Shown: piece by piece, positions 33,175 to 43,354 of the stretch
Numbering within the stretch: the stretch's first letter is position 1
How the letters are laid out: each line of letters opens with the position of its first letter
NCBI GenBank assembly: GCA_020466095.1
Contig: CM035806.1
Span: 140,055,934-140,119,933 of the forward strand
DNA from: Chlorops oryzae
Lineage: Eukaryota; Arthropoda; Insecta; Diptera; Chloropidae
DNA length: 64,000 nt
Direction: 5' to 3'
Program-made: the position numbers and the translations under genes
Notes under the pieces: generated by a model
What the model saw: only the letters and a program-made list of their open reading frames with translations
What the model was told of the DNA's origin: nothing
The model's database searches: none

Positions 33175-33771
33175 TTATTCACGGTATTCACGCAGTTGGC
33201 GCATAAATCCAGCGTTTGGTTGAATGCATTCCCGTTTGGATTTCACTAGATCATGGGCTTCGTCGAAACTGAAATTTTTGCATAACATGAGATAAGCTAT
33301 AACAACGCTTGGAGCACGTGAAACTCCGGCATTGCAGTGAACCAAAACACGGCCATTGCATTCATCGGCTACTTTAATAAATTGAAGCGCCTCGTCGATG
33401 AACTCACAATCAAACAATTTCGTTTCGGGTAAATCAAGTAAAGGAAGGTATTTTTGTTTAATTATGCCACCAAGTCCGGTTGTATTGACACTTACGCCAA
33501 GACTCAAAATATGCGTGAAATTATAGCGGGTTATGTTCTCCAGTGCAACAGCATCTTGAGAGCCGAGAAAGAGAAAATTGTTCAATATTTCCGCTGGTAT
33601 TGTATCTGGTTTGGTGTCCTCCACAAAGCCGTACAACGTATTTTCTAATTGAATTGGTGGTCCAGTGCTTAAAATATTTTCAACAAAACGTTCGCCAGTG
33701 GCTGTGGTAACAATAGTTTCGGTCGGATTGAGTTGTTTGCGCTTTGATTGTAGTTCTTTGAGAAAACTCAT
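33175..33771 (-). CDS. Dusp19: Dual-specificity protein phosphatase, DUSP19 type
   Basis: Cytosolic Cys-based phosphatase; DUSP19 (SKRP1) acts on the MAP-kinase, mainly JNK, pathway in vertebrates, so a similar role is inferred. Intact single exon of 198 aa from ATG 33771, near the family length. An N-terminal extension (1-60) with a conserved T-x-T-G-E pattern precedes the catalytic domain: LFLGSQDA (67-74), THILSLGV (86-93), general acid Asp113 in LDLPET, and the P-loop HCNAGVSR with nucleophile Cys146 and Arg152; the C-terminus has PNAGFMRQLREY. All catalytic residues are present. Its ATG is 36 bp after the stop of the pseudouridine synthase on the same strand, without an AATAAA between, so it may be expressed from a shared transcript or from a promoter within the upstream gene. 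Confidence 0.93.
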   Translation of the reverse strand: MSFLKELQSKRKQLNPTETIVTTATGERFVENILSTGPPIQLENTLYGFVEDTKPDTIPAEILNNFLFLGSQDAVALENITRYNFTHILSLGVSVNTTGLGGIIKQKYLPLLDLPETKLFDCEFIDEALQFIKVADECNGRVLVHCNAGVSRAPSVVIAYLMLCKNFSFDEAHDLVKSKRECIQPNAGFMRQLREYRE

Positions 33772-33807
33772 TTTATATGCGAGAAGTTAAGACGTTATGG
33801 AACGAAT

Positions 33808-35133
33808 TTAGAATTGCATATCCTTGGGATCGTAGTGTACTCGACTCAGATATAAACCAAATGCAGGCGCTGGTACGATACGTGGATTCCAAGTGTTTTT
33901 CGATGGTATTGTTAGCATTTCATAGATGCATTTCTCATCGATTAGATTTGTGGCGAGTGCTACGAGTGTGCCGATTATACGACGAACCTTTAAGGAGCAC
34001 GTCAATAGTTAATGAAAACTTCAAGCACTTTTAATAACTCTCTCTCTCGCTCTATCTCTCTCTCCTCCCATCTCTCTCTCTCCTTTCTCCCTCACTCTCT
34101 ATCTCTCTCCCTCTCTCGCTTTCTCTCTCACTCTCCATCTCTCTCCTTCTCCTCTCTCACTCTCACTCTCACTCTCTCTCTCTCAGCGAGTGATATTTTA
34201 CCTGTTTATAAAGGAACGATCTGCCGGTTATATCGACCTCCCAATAATCGTAAAGTTCTGTTGCTCTTCTGGCGTTTTCTTCAAGTGCCAATGATTTTCC
34301 GGCACGTATTTGTATGTCGCTAATGTGTCGTATTGCAAACATAGGATGATCTCGACTCTTATTCACACTCATGAACGTCCGAAAGTCATGACGTCCAAGA
34401 AACATCGAAGTTGCGGCCTTGCAGCGTTGGATATTAAAATTATTGTGTCTGGAATGGAAATATAGATGAGAGATTTTTAAAGAAGGATAGCGAGGTTCAA
34501 TCAACTGCATAAAGTAGCATCGATCCCATTCCTCTATGGGAATGAATGCTTCAAAATTTTTATTTTGAATTTCCCTTGCATCGGTGATAGGCTGTTTGGC
34601 TACGGCAAAACGATAGAGATAAGTACGTCCTTTAGCATGATAGCGGCAATGAAAGGTCTCCGGAACGCGAGTCACGTTAAGTATATGTATGGCAAGATTC
34701 TGCCTGTTGAAGGTTCGATTCAGAACACCTTTTACCACATCCGTGTCGTACGGTAGGTTGTCGTATCGCTGTAGATCGACATGCAGCGTTGTGTTTAGCG
34801 CGTGTACACCGGAATCTGTGCTAAATTAGAAATTCAAGTTGATGAAAAAAGTTCTTACGACACCTTGAGTTCAATTTTCCAAACAATTCGAAGCAAACGA
34901 AACAAACTCACCGGCTTGATATTACAGTCTGTATATCGTTTTGCGGACGTAGCACTCGAAGAGCTAGCTCCAAACATCCTTGCACCGACTCAGTATTCAG
35001 TTCCTCCGATTTTCTAATGGATTTTTGTATTCCGCTATATTAAGACTTGTCATTATAATTTCCGTTCAAGATGATCCTTAATTTACCGAAACCGCGTCCC
35101 AATGTAGGCGAAATTGAATAGATAACGGTACAT
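33808..35133 (-). CDS. PUSL1: tRNA pseudouridine synthase, TruA family (PUSL1 type)
   Basis: TruA-family enzymes isomerise uridine to pseudouridine in tRNA. Four exons were assembled from the reverse strand: 35133-35087, 35034-34912, 34820-34202 and 33987-33808, giving 322 aa; introns are 52 bp (phase 2), 91 bp (phase 2) and 214 bp (phase 0), all GT-AG. The start MYRYLFNFAYIGTRFRGIQK is the family N-terminus. Key motifs: VQGCLE (33-38), RTDSGVHALN (57-66) with catalytic Asp59 split-adjacent to the second intron, FHCRYHAKGRTYLYR, GRHDFRTF, and GRSFLYKQ-VRRIIGTLVA across the third intron. All are intact. Human PUSL1 is of similar length. The last intron contains a CT microsatellite. A hAT-like element starts about 90 bp upstream of the ATG. 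Drosophila CG34140 is, from memory, the likely counterpart. Confidence 0.93.
34025..34186. repeat. CT microsatellite inside an intron
   Basis: About 160 bp of CT/CCT units on the plus strand, that is (GA)n in the sense of the pseudouridine synthase transcript, filling most of its 214-bp third intron (33988-34201). A purine tract of this kind is unusual in a short fly intron. Confidence 0.9.
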
Positions 35134-35221
35134 ATTATTTAGAACTAATTTAGAACTAATCCAGTTCGAATTTCAAACGTTTCAAGCGTTCCTTGTTTCG
35201 ATCACAGGTTAGATAGAGCCA

Positions 35222-36075
35222 CAGCGTTGCCACTCACTTGGTTTTTTTTCGTATCCAAATGAGGCCTTCTACACTAGGCAATTTTAGTTGCGCAACTCAT
35301 ATCGAATTCTCTTTTGGAGTTGCTTTCGTGTCTACATTGGGTCAGCAACTCGAGTTGCCGATCGTCAAAAACAACCCCGACGCCACTTACACGTTTGAAA
35401 GTAAGAAAGAGATGGCATTTTCACGTTTGAAAGTAAGAAAGAGATGCACAAAGCGTATCACACAAAATTGCCTGTACGAGCAACTCGCGACAGCAATTTT
35501 CCCGTTACCTTCCCCGTACCGCGTCTTTCCTACAAACTCGCGAGTTGCGCAACTAAAATTGCCTAGTGTAGAAGGCCTCAATAAGTTTCAAAACGTATTC
35601 AAAATGTATCAAAATTTTTTGTTTTTGCGTAATTTTCGATTATAATATTTATCGATATGTGTACAGCCATAATGGCTAGTTATTTGGTAGGTTTATTTTG
35701 TTTGCTCATTGAATAAAATGTCTTTTTTTCAGTTGTACAAATTGAATAAATTTTTATTTTTTAATAGTTGCCCAATTTGCAAATTTGCGAACTGATGCAT
35801 CAAAGATATCGAAATTTTCCTTCGATAAATATTCATTCTACACACGGCGAGGCATTTCGATAGTTAAACTTTGTTCTGTTGGTTAGGTATTGAAGTCTCT
35901 TACAGTGTAAATCCTGCCATACAAAATTTACTAATTGACGCTGCAGTCATGTTTTAATATATCGACATATCGATGTCTCAAAAGAATGTAGCCATTTGAG
36001 AGGCAGCTTATCATTGTATCATTTCATTTTAAAAGTATCCAATTTGATACAATTGTATCCAAAACAGCAACGCTG
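35222..36075. mobile_element. hAT-like element with 8-bp TSD, upstream of PUSL1
   Basis: Ends CAGCGTTGC / GCAACGCTG flanked by TAGAGCCA on both sides (35214-35221 and 36076-36083). It carries the inverted third copy of the 319-bp MITE. No transposase. It lies within 90 bp of the start codon of the pseudouridine synthase. Confidence 0.85.
35261..35579 (-). mobile_element. 319-bp MITE, copy C
   Basis: Same 319-bp length and AAT flanks as copies A and B, in inverted orientation relative to them, and at an unrelated site. This independent insertion confirms the element's ends and its 3-bp duplication. Confidence 0.92.
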
Positions 36076-36083
36076 TAGAGCCA

Positions 36084-36626
36084 GCGATACCAGTATTTGG
36101 GAACCAATTTTCCATCTGATATATAAAAAAAATTTTTTTTGATTTTGTTCTAATTTTTAGTCAAACATGAAACGATGGCTGCAAGCAGCGCCACACACGG
36201 TCAAATATGCTGTGCTTGCAAGCATGTTTGCAAATTTATTTGAACCTATATTTAGCATATAACCTAGATTAAATTCAATTGTTGTATCCAGGACGGCAAC
36301 GCTGGAACAACATGTATTCAGCGCTGCATTTTGCTACTTAGAAAAAGACAAAAACTATAGCACTGCATTTAATTCAAATAGTAGTAGAATAGTGTTTTTT
36401 TTCCAAAGTTTATAGTTAAAAAGGTAGTGAATATTAGGAAATGCTAATCACTTTTGCCTTTTTGAGCTACAATAGTATATAGTAGTTTTTAACAATTTTT
36501 TTTTTATCTCGCCGGACTACTTGCCTTTCCTTTCCTTATCGAATGTGGTTGTAAATAAATTTTATTTGAGCTTCTTTGTGCGGTAAAAATGAATGCCTGC
36601 AGGTTTCCAATGTCCAACATATCTAA
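36084..36626. other. Gene-free stretch
   Basis: AT-rich, no gene seen. GGCAACGCTG recurs at about 36292-36301 and may be another hAT-type end. Confidence 0.4.
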
Positions 36627-36789
36627 GGAGCTGTCCATTAACAACGTGAGATTTTTATTACTGTTTTCACGTTCGCGTCTTAAGCCTTTGCGCAGACAGT
36701 TCTATTATAAAAAGTGAGACAGATAGAGCAAAAACTTAAGACGCGAACGTGAAAACAGTAATAAAAATTTTAAGGTACTTTTAGACGAT

Positions 36790-36909
36790 AGTGGTATTCA
36801 AGCAACAGTGCAAATGCGCAGTGTGCAATATTTGCACTGCTTTTTTTGTACGCAATTTGACAAGTGCAAATATTGCACACTGCGTTTGCACTGTTGCTTG
36901 AATACCACT
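36790..36909. mobile_element. 120-bp hairpin MITE, insert 1
   Basis: AGTGGTATTCAAGCAACAGT ... and its reverse complement, nearly perfect along the arms, with GAT duplicated on both sides. The empty site GACGATATG is visible at 47700-47708. Confidence 0.9.
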
Positions 36910-37029
36910 GATATGTTTTTTCCGTGTGTAATGTCAAAATTTTCTTATTGGAAATTGAACATGACATCTAAAAGCAACCAATGCTTTGCATAGAATCTCT
37001 TCAAGTGATTTGACATATGTAAACACAAA

Positions 37030-37148
37030 AGTGGTATTCCATCAACAGTGCAAACGCAGTGTGCAATATTTGCACTTGTCAAATTGCGTACAAAAAAAGC
37101 AGTGCAAATATTGCACACTGCGATTTGCACTGTTGCTTGAATACCACT
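37030..37148. mobile_element. 119-bp hairpin MITE, insert 2
   Basis: Same element in opposite orientation, with AAA on both sides. Arms again contain CAGTGTGCAATATTTGCACT. The two copies lie 120 bp apart. Confidence 0.9.
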
Positions 37149-37277
37149 AAAGAAATAGAACGCGTTCTAATTTCGTATGTTTACATATGGAAAAATGGAC
37201 GGATCGATTTGACAGTACACATGCAAAAAGCATTTCGTCTTAAAAGTACTACCTTTACGTAATAAATGGACAGCTCC

Positions 37278-37839
37278 TAAGCACATCGAATCAAATTCAA
37301 TTAATTGCGCTTTTGATTGTAACCAGTTTCATATATATATATATATGTATACATACTTTGAGTATTTGTATGAATTACTCCGCGGTAATTCCTGCGCTAT
37401 TGGAAACCATCATAACTGTATGGCAAGACAATAAAAACTTTCTGATTCGCATACATTATCTGTTTTCAGTATTCACAAAAAAAAAAAAAGACAAGTAGGT
37501 CTTTCCCTTGAACGTAAAATATCCAAAAAGCGAAATTTTTCATAGAAAATATTTCATTCATTCCTTTTTGAGGATTCTTGATTAACGAGCTTTCGAGGTT
37601 TTCGAAGAAAAGCCCCTAAATAATTTTCCTTTTCCTTCTACTGCTTAAAAACTAGTTCCTTTCTTAATATACTCCGTTTATTTTATAAAAAACTACCATT
37701 TTGGTACTTTCTAAGACACAAAAACGACAACACTGTTTCCGCGTCGTTCATTCGCTAACCTCAGTTTTTTTCGGAATTTTGTGCTGCCAGGGCGAGTTGA
37801 TTGTGCTGCCGCACACTACTTTTATGTATTTTTCATTTA
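37278..37839. other. Gene-free stretch
   Basis: AT-rich, (AT)n near 37330-37345; no gene seen. Confidence 0.4.
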
Positions 37840-37915
37840 TATCGCATCCCAGTAACTAAAGAGACACAACTCAAAAGTTGACATTTTGCAGAAAAACGCG
37901 AAAAACAAAATACAG
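37840..37915 (+). mobile_element. Half-copy of the CATATCGCACCC-type MITE
   Basis: ATATCGCATCCCAGTAACTA followed by GACACAACTCAAAA and CGCGAAAAACAAAAT matches the left half of 49197-49455; no right half follows. Confidence 0.55.
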
Positions 37916-37966
37916 TGTAGCGTAGAGCTGGAAAACCATGAATAAAATATAATAATTCGATGGTCC

Positions 37967-37996
37967 CGTAGGTGTCCGCTTAAGAGAGAGTACACT
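37967..37996 (-). mobile_element. Pogo-like element end fragment
   Basis: GGTGTCCGCTTAAGAGAG and GTACACTGTA match the right end of the small element at 54298-54473. Confidence 0.45.
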
Positions 37997-38009
37997 GTAA
38001 ATAGATAGA

Positions 38010-39163
38010 GGACAAAAAAAAAGTGTGAGTGATACTACTTTAAGAACCAACAACAACAACATTTACAAACAAATCCAAAACTCTCGCATCTCGGATTCGT
38101 TGCGAACATTTCCACCAGAAACAAACCGGAAAAATTTGTGTTGCTGCAAAAAAATAAGAAGAAATTCAATTTACAAACGAAAAGAAGCAGAAATAAAGCA
38201 GCAAGCAAAACAGAATGCAAATTGTTAAACGCGTAAAATTTAATTGCAAAATAATTTCCGTGGATTCGCCGTGCCGTCGTCGATAATTCATTAAATGAAA
38301 AAAATAAAAATAATAATAAGAAACAAGTTGGATTTTTGGCGAAAAACGATTGCTTTTCGTTGCCACTCCTTTTTGTAGAGTACCCATTGAGTATTTGTTT
38401 TGCTTCTTTTTTTCCATTTTTTTTTTTTTTGTTGGTCTTTCTCCCCCATCTCGTTTAACATTTTACAGGAGCGCGCTGCCGTTTTCTGCACAATTGAAGC
38501 TTCAAACAAAACTCTATCCATACATAGCAAACCATTTCCAACCAATCACTGCAAACTAGTTCCGTTAGAATTTTTCCATTGCAAACTTGTTTCCTCTCAA
38601 TGGGTTATTCTACTTCTTTTTTTTTTTTTTTTTAAGGAAATATTTGTAATTGTTGTTTTATTTCATGAATTTACAGAAGAATTAATATAAATAGAAAAAT
38701 GTAGCGTCAGTTGAACGCAATTCGACGTAAACTATCTGCAAAATGAGAATGAAAGAAAAATGTGTAAACTGAAAATTGAAGTGATTTGAACATTAAAAAT
38801 GTATACAATAAATAAATTATAAATACATATAATCAGAAAATCGCACAGCCACACAGCTATCAACGGATTCAAAAAGAAGAAAGAACCCTTTCCAATTAAA
38901 TACACGAGAATATTTACAAACAATTTTATGTGTGACTTGGGGGGAAGAATTTCGCAGCCAAGGTCTCACCGATTTGCACCGACAGCAGCAAACTAGGAGC
39001 GAAGCAGCGGCGAAAGAATAGCAGCAGCCCATGCTGTTCTACAGCACGACGAACTCCGTCAAGACTCTTCGTGTGAACGCAGTGGCAGTGGCGATGGATA
39101 GCAGTCTCCGCGGAACTTGAAATTGAAAGGAAAAAGGAACAGAAAACAGGAAACCAACAAAAG
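38010..39163 (+). other. Possible 5'-UTR exon(s) of a plus-strand gene
   Basis: The CAACAACAAC- and A/G-rich texture at 38040-38290 and the GC-richer, AG-rich block at 38930-39160 (AGCAGCAG, GCAGTGGCAGTGGCGATGG) resemble fly 5'-untranslated exons, and AAAAG|GTAGGTTT at 39163 is a good splice donor. There is no long frame here. This is a guess from texture only. Confidence 0.3.
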
Positions 39164-39268
39164 GTAGGTTTCTTCTTCGTCGTCTTTTTCTTCCCATAAC
39201 ATACATATTCACATTCGTATTAACTTCCTTCTCAAATCCATCCCAAACCGGTGCTCCACCCACCCAAC

Positions 39269-39463
39269 ATGTCTGTCTTCGAGCTGTGCGACCGAATTAA
39301 ACTAGCATTACACAAGGTGGTTCGCTGCGCCGTCAAGTATTGGGTGTTGTGTGTTGTGTGTTGTGTATTGTGTTTGTTTGGCTGTTCGTGCTTCTACGTT
39401 AGCCCAAGGGTTGTGTCTGTCTGCACGGAATTCGCTCAAACAAGGAAATTTCAGCCATTATAA
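39269..39463 (+). CDS. Candidate first coding exon, unknown protein
   Basis: ATG at 39269 in a good fly context (CAACATG) opens MSVFELCDRIKLALHKVVRC and continues with AVKYW; these first 25 codons have coding-like third positions. Beyond that the frame runs into a (TGTGT) repeat giving Val/Cys/Leu-rich sequence, so the true exon may end at a donor such as AAG|GTGGTT or TGG|GTGTTG, or the frame may be chance. I do not recognise the protein, and no continuation exon was identified downstream. Confidence 0.3.
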   Translation: MSVFELCDRIKLALHKVVRCAVKYWVLCVVCCVLCLFGCSCFYVSPRVVSVCTEFAQTRKFQPL

Positions 39464-41054
39464 AGAATTATGAAAATGCAAAAGAAGAAGCTGCGTCGTC
39501 GAGGTTGTTCGGTCGCGCAGTTTCAAACATTGTCGGGAACATCAAGATGCTGCGCTTAAGAATGCCGAATATCATATTGTATGCGAGAGCGTTCGAGAGA
39601 ATTTGATGACTTCCAGCGTAAAATTGCATAATTTCGAATGCCCATAACTTTCATCTACATATGTTACGAGTAGTACCTATAGGAAAAAAGACCATTATCC
39701 TGAATCCCGATGAATTGAAGTTTATCATAAAAATAAGATGTATGTGACTCGTTTTAAGCCTGAAAAAAAATGCCATTCTATTGTTGCGAACTTCTCAATT
39801 CAATTAATTAATTTATTTATATTCGTCCTCTCTATTTTTTATACTCAGTCCTAAGCCTCCATTGTGCATGCGAAAGCCTTCCTCCCTGATAGCTCCTATT
39901 GTATTCCTACCTACCTTTATATGTGTTTGTCTTCTGATGGGGAAGTGCTTCTATATGAGTGTGATTGTGTTTAAGAAAACAGCTTCCAACACGAACTCCG
40001 ACACTAACTTCAAAAGGAGCCAATCTAATGGAATCCTTTTACGTTTTTTGTTGTTCTTCTGTTGTTGTTTGTTGTTGTTGCTGTTTTTGTGTGTTGAAGC
40101 TGCTGTTCACTGCAAACGATGCCATCCTGTCTGCAAAAGAGATTCGGATTCTGCGCAGAACTCGAATTCCAGCAGGCATAAACGATTTTAGATGAAATTG
40201 TTGAAAATTTTGACCATTTCATGGGATCATATATCAATGAATTGGAAGTATGGACATTTCACGCAACTCATAATGAAAACATAACAGGTTTAGTTCAAAG
40301 ATATACATATATGTACAATGTACCCCCAAAAGTGGAGCGAAATTTCGAAATTCCATACGTGTAGTTTCAATCGAAAAGTCTGCATCAAATCGAAACCATT
40401 CAGCCATTGCACCATTGCAGCGAACAATTGAAGTTTAAGGACCCATAACTGAAATTATAACCTCCCGCAAAATAGACACACCAATGAATTGTATGTACCT
40501 ACATATCTTCTATCTATTTATTTACTATCATCAACAGCTTTTATTGCATTAAACAAAAAAACTTCACTTCATTTGCGATTGACAAGGGAAGACATTGTAT
40601 GTAAAAACCCCCTTGGCTTACTCCACTCGGTGGTTAATGGGAACAATGAAAATATGCTTTCCAGAAGGACGACGACGTCGATTTCAATAACATAGGGGCT
40701 AAAAATACTATCCTACGTTTAAGCCATTGATAAACATTTATCAAAACTAGTGTTTATTTTTTATTTTTTTTTTTGTTTTGTGCGGGGGGAAGGATAACTA
40801 CAGAAGAAATTGGAAAAAAGTTGGCTATTCATCCTTGGCAAAATCGAGACGAACATGAACATTTGGGTATTTATTTTAATCGATTAAAGCAAAGTAAACA
40901 TACAAAAATTGAGACTCGCTAGTGTGAACAGGCCCGGTAACATGAACAGTCCTCGAAAAAATAGTCCACTCAATTGTGACTCTGTTTTATTGTAATCCGG
41001 CGGGTTCTGAACTAAAGAGGATTTTTTTCAAAAAGCTCGTTTACGCTGTTCGAA
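39464..41054. other. Gene-free stretch
   Basis: No convincing gene. Cys/Leu-rich frames at 39862-40195 arise from (TTG)n at 40051-40090. AT-rich otherwise; GTGTGAACAGG near 40922 recalls ends seen at 49484 and 55798. Confidence 0.4.
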
Positions 41055-42060
41055 TTCATTGGCAGTGTTGCCGGGTGGTTCCCCCCAAAGTTCTCCTTAA
41101 ATTCCCCTAGAATCGAGATGGTTCCCACAGTTTTGACAGATCGCCTACATATATCAAACACAATAAACTTCGCACTTCATGTAATATGAACTCTACGTAA
41201 ACACCCCGCGCCCTAAAAATTGTTTTCCCCTAAATAACCCCCTAAAAGCTAAAAAAAAAACCCTAAATCTAGGGGAAAAACTAGAGCTGGAGAAATATCG
41301 ATAGTTGCGATCATCCTGATTAGTCGATAGACTGAACCATCGATATTATCGATAGTATTATCGGAAGTTACATATTAAAATATCAACTTATTTGGCTGGA
41401 AAATTGCTAGTGGTTTCAATTAAAATTTTTATTAAAAGAATCAATCCAAAAATCAATTCATTCAAAAGCAGTCCTGCTATAATCTGGATACTGGATACTG
41501 TAGACATCAATCAAACCGAAATCACAGCTTGTCCGATTCTTAGCATGTTTGAGCATGAGTTTAAAATCAAAATTTACACCTTTTTTTTTTTAAAAAAAAT
41601 GAATGATGTTCCTATGCTAAAAATTTCAATATTTAGATAATAAAATATTGTACACACGTATCCCCTTCCTCAATTTATAGCACGTGGGAAGATACAAGGA
41701 GGTAGTAAATTCTTTCTTACATACTTAATTTTCAGGAATCTATCGATATATTTTAACCATAGCATACGCAGTTTAGCATGCCGCCTATAATTCTCATTTG
41801 GTTTATAAAACGGAACGCATAAGTCACGCAGAACTTCTGAAAATTCTTCACGTCGCGATATGTCAAGAAGATAAGTAAGTTTGTTTGATTATTAGGTTTT
41901 TCTCGTTAGGACTGGAGCAGTGATGCCAGATCGTAGCTTTTCCCAATATCGTGAGTTTTTTTTTTTTTTTTTTTTCACTCAAATAATGTGGCATGGGGAA
42001 AATGGTTTTTTCCTCAAAATGTGAGTATTTTTGCACTGAAATTTATGCATTGCCCTAATA

Positions 42061-43354
42061 ACAGGTTGGCTGATAAGTCCCCGGTCTAACAAAGAAAAAC
42101 ACATTTTTTTGTCAAAATTCGTTTTTATTATTCAACATAGTTCCCTTCAAGAGCGATACAACGATTATAACGACCTTCCAATTTTTTGATACCATTTTGG
42201 TAGTACTCCTTCGGTTTTGCCTCAAAATAGGCCTCAGTTTCGGCGATCACCTCTTCATTGCAGCCAAATTTTTTCCCTGCGAGCATCCTTTTGAGGTCTG
42301 AGAACAAGAAAAAGTCGCTGGGGGCCAGATCTGGAGAATACGGTGGGTGGGGAAGCAATTCGAAGCCTAATTCATGAATTTTTGCCATCATTCTCAATGA
42401 CTTGTGGCACGGTGCGTTGTCTTGGTGGAACAACACTTTTTTCTTCTTCATATGGGGCCGTTTTGCCGCGATTTCGACCTTCAAACGCTCCAATAACGAC
42501 ATATAATAGTCACTGTTGATGGTTTTTCCCTTCTCAAGATAATCGATAAAAATTATTCCATGCCCATCCCAAAAAAACAGAGGCCATTACTTTGCCAGCG
42601 GACTTTTGAGTCTTTCCACGCTTCGGAGACGGTTCACCGATCGCTGTCCACTCAGCCGACTGTCGATTGGACTCAGGAGTGTAGTGATAGAGCCATGTTT
42701 CATCCATTGTCACATATCGACGCAAAAACTCGGGTGTATTGCGAGTTAACAGCTGCAAACACCGCTCAGAATCATCAACACGTTGTTGTTTTTGGTCAAA
42801 TGTGAGCTCGCGCGGCACCCATTTTGCACAGAGCTTTTTCATATCCAAATATTGATGAATGATATGACCAACACGTTCCTTTGATATCTTTAAGGCCTCT
42901 GCTATCTCGATCAACTTCATTTTACGGTCATTCAAAATCATTTTGTGAATTTTTTTGATGTTTTCGTCGGTAACCACCTCTTTCGGGCGTCCACTGCGTT
43001 CACCGTCCTCCGTGCTCATTTCACCACGCTTGAATTTTGCATACCAATCAATTATTGTTGATTTTCCTGGGGCAGAGTCCGGAAACTCATTATCAAGCCA
43101 AGTTTTTGCTTCCACTGTATTTTTTCCCTTCAGAAAACAGTATTTTATCAAAACACGAAATTCCTTTTTTTCCATTTTTTTCACAATAACAAAAGTTGCT
43201 TCACAAAAGACGCTCTATCTCACAAACTAATTGACTTACAGAAGTCAAATTTTGACACGAATCATTTGAAGGTTGCCACTATATAAAAATAATATGCATT
43301 TAATACTAGCGACGCCATCTATGTGTCAGACCGGGGACTTATCAGCCAACCTGT
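42061..43354 (-). mobile_element. Himar1-like mariner (irritans subfamily), 1294 bp
   Basis: Perfect 27-bp terminal inverted repeats beginning ACAGGTTGGCTGATAAGTCC, flanked by TA on both sides (42059-42060, 43355-43356). The end sequence, length and encoded transposase are those of irritans-subfamily mariners such as Himar1 of the horn fly. The repeats are undamaged, so the copy could still be moved by an active transposase. The element is the youngest layer of the nest around it. Confidence 0.97.
42128..43175 (-). pseudogene. Mariner transposase with a single frameshift
   Basis: DD34D transposase read from ATG 43175. Part one (to about 42560) carries the N-terminal helix-turn-helix region with STIIDWYAKFKRGE and GRPKEVV, the WVPREL linker and the first catalytic Asp in VTMDETW. 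At a run of seven T on the coding strand (42571-42577) the frame shifts by one; six would keep VFWD...HGIIF in frame. Part two (42128 to about 42570) has the second Asp in HQDNAPCH and the third in SPDLAPSDFF, 34 residues later, and a normal C-terminus. No other damage was noticed, so the loss is very recent, or the homopolymer was miscalled. Confidence 0.95.

Larger units (their letters stand above)
36627..37277. mobile_element. Harbinger-like MITE, copy B, with two inserted hairpins
   Basis: GGAGCTGTCCATTAACAACG and ACGTAATAAATGGACAGCTCC ends (last given as 37257-37277) are flanked by TAA. Relative to copy C (about 47543-47843) it carries two extra hairpin elements at 36790-36909 and 37030-37148. 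Confidence 0.88.

Noticed and set aside
36790..37148. CRISPR-like or tandem repeat array
   Set aside because: The repeats are two hairpin elements in opposite orientation with target duplications, in a eukaryotic genome.
39862..40195. Cys/Leu-rich membrane-like ORF
   Set aside because: Produced by a TTG repeat in two frames; no start context or conservation signal.
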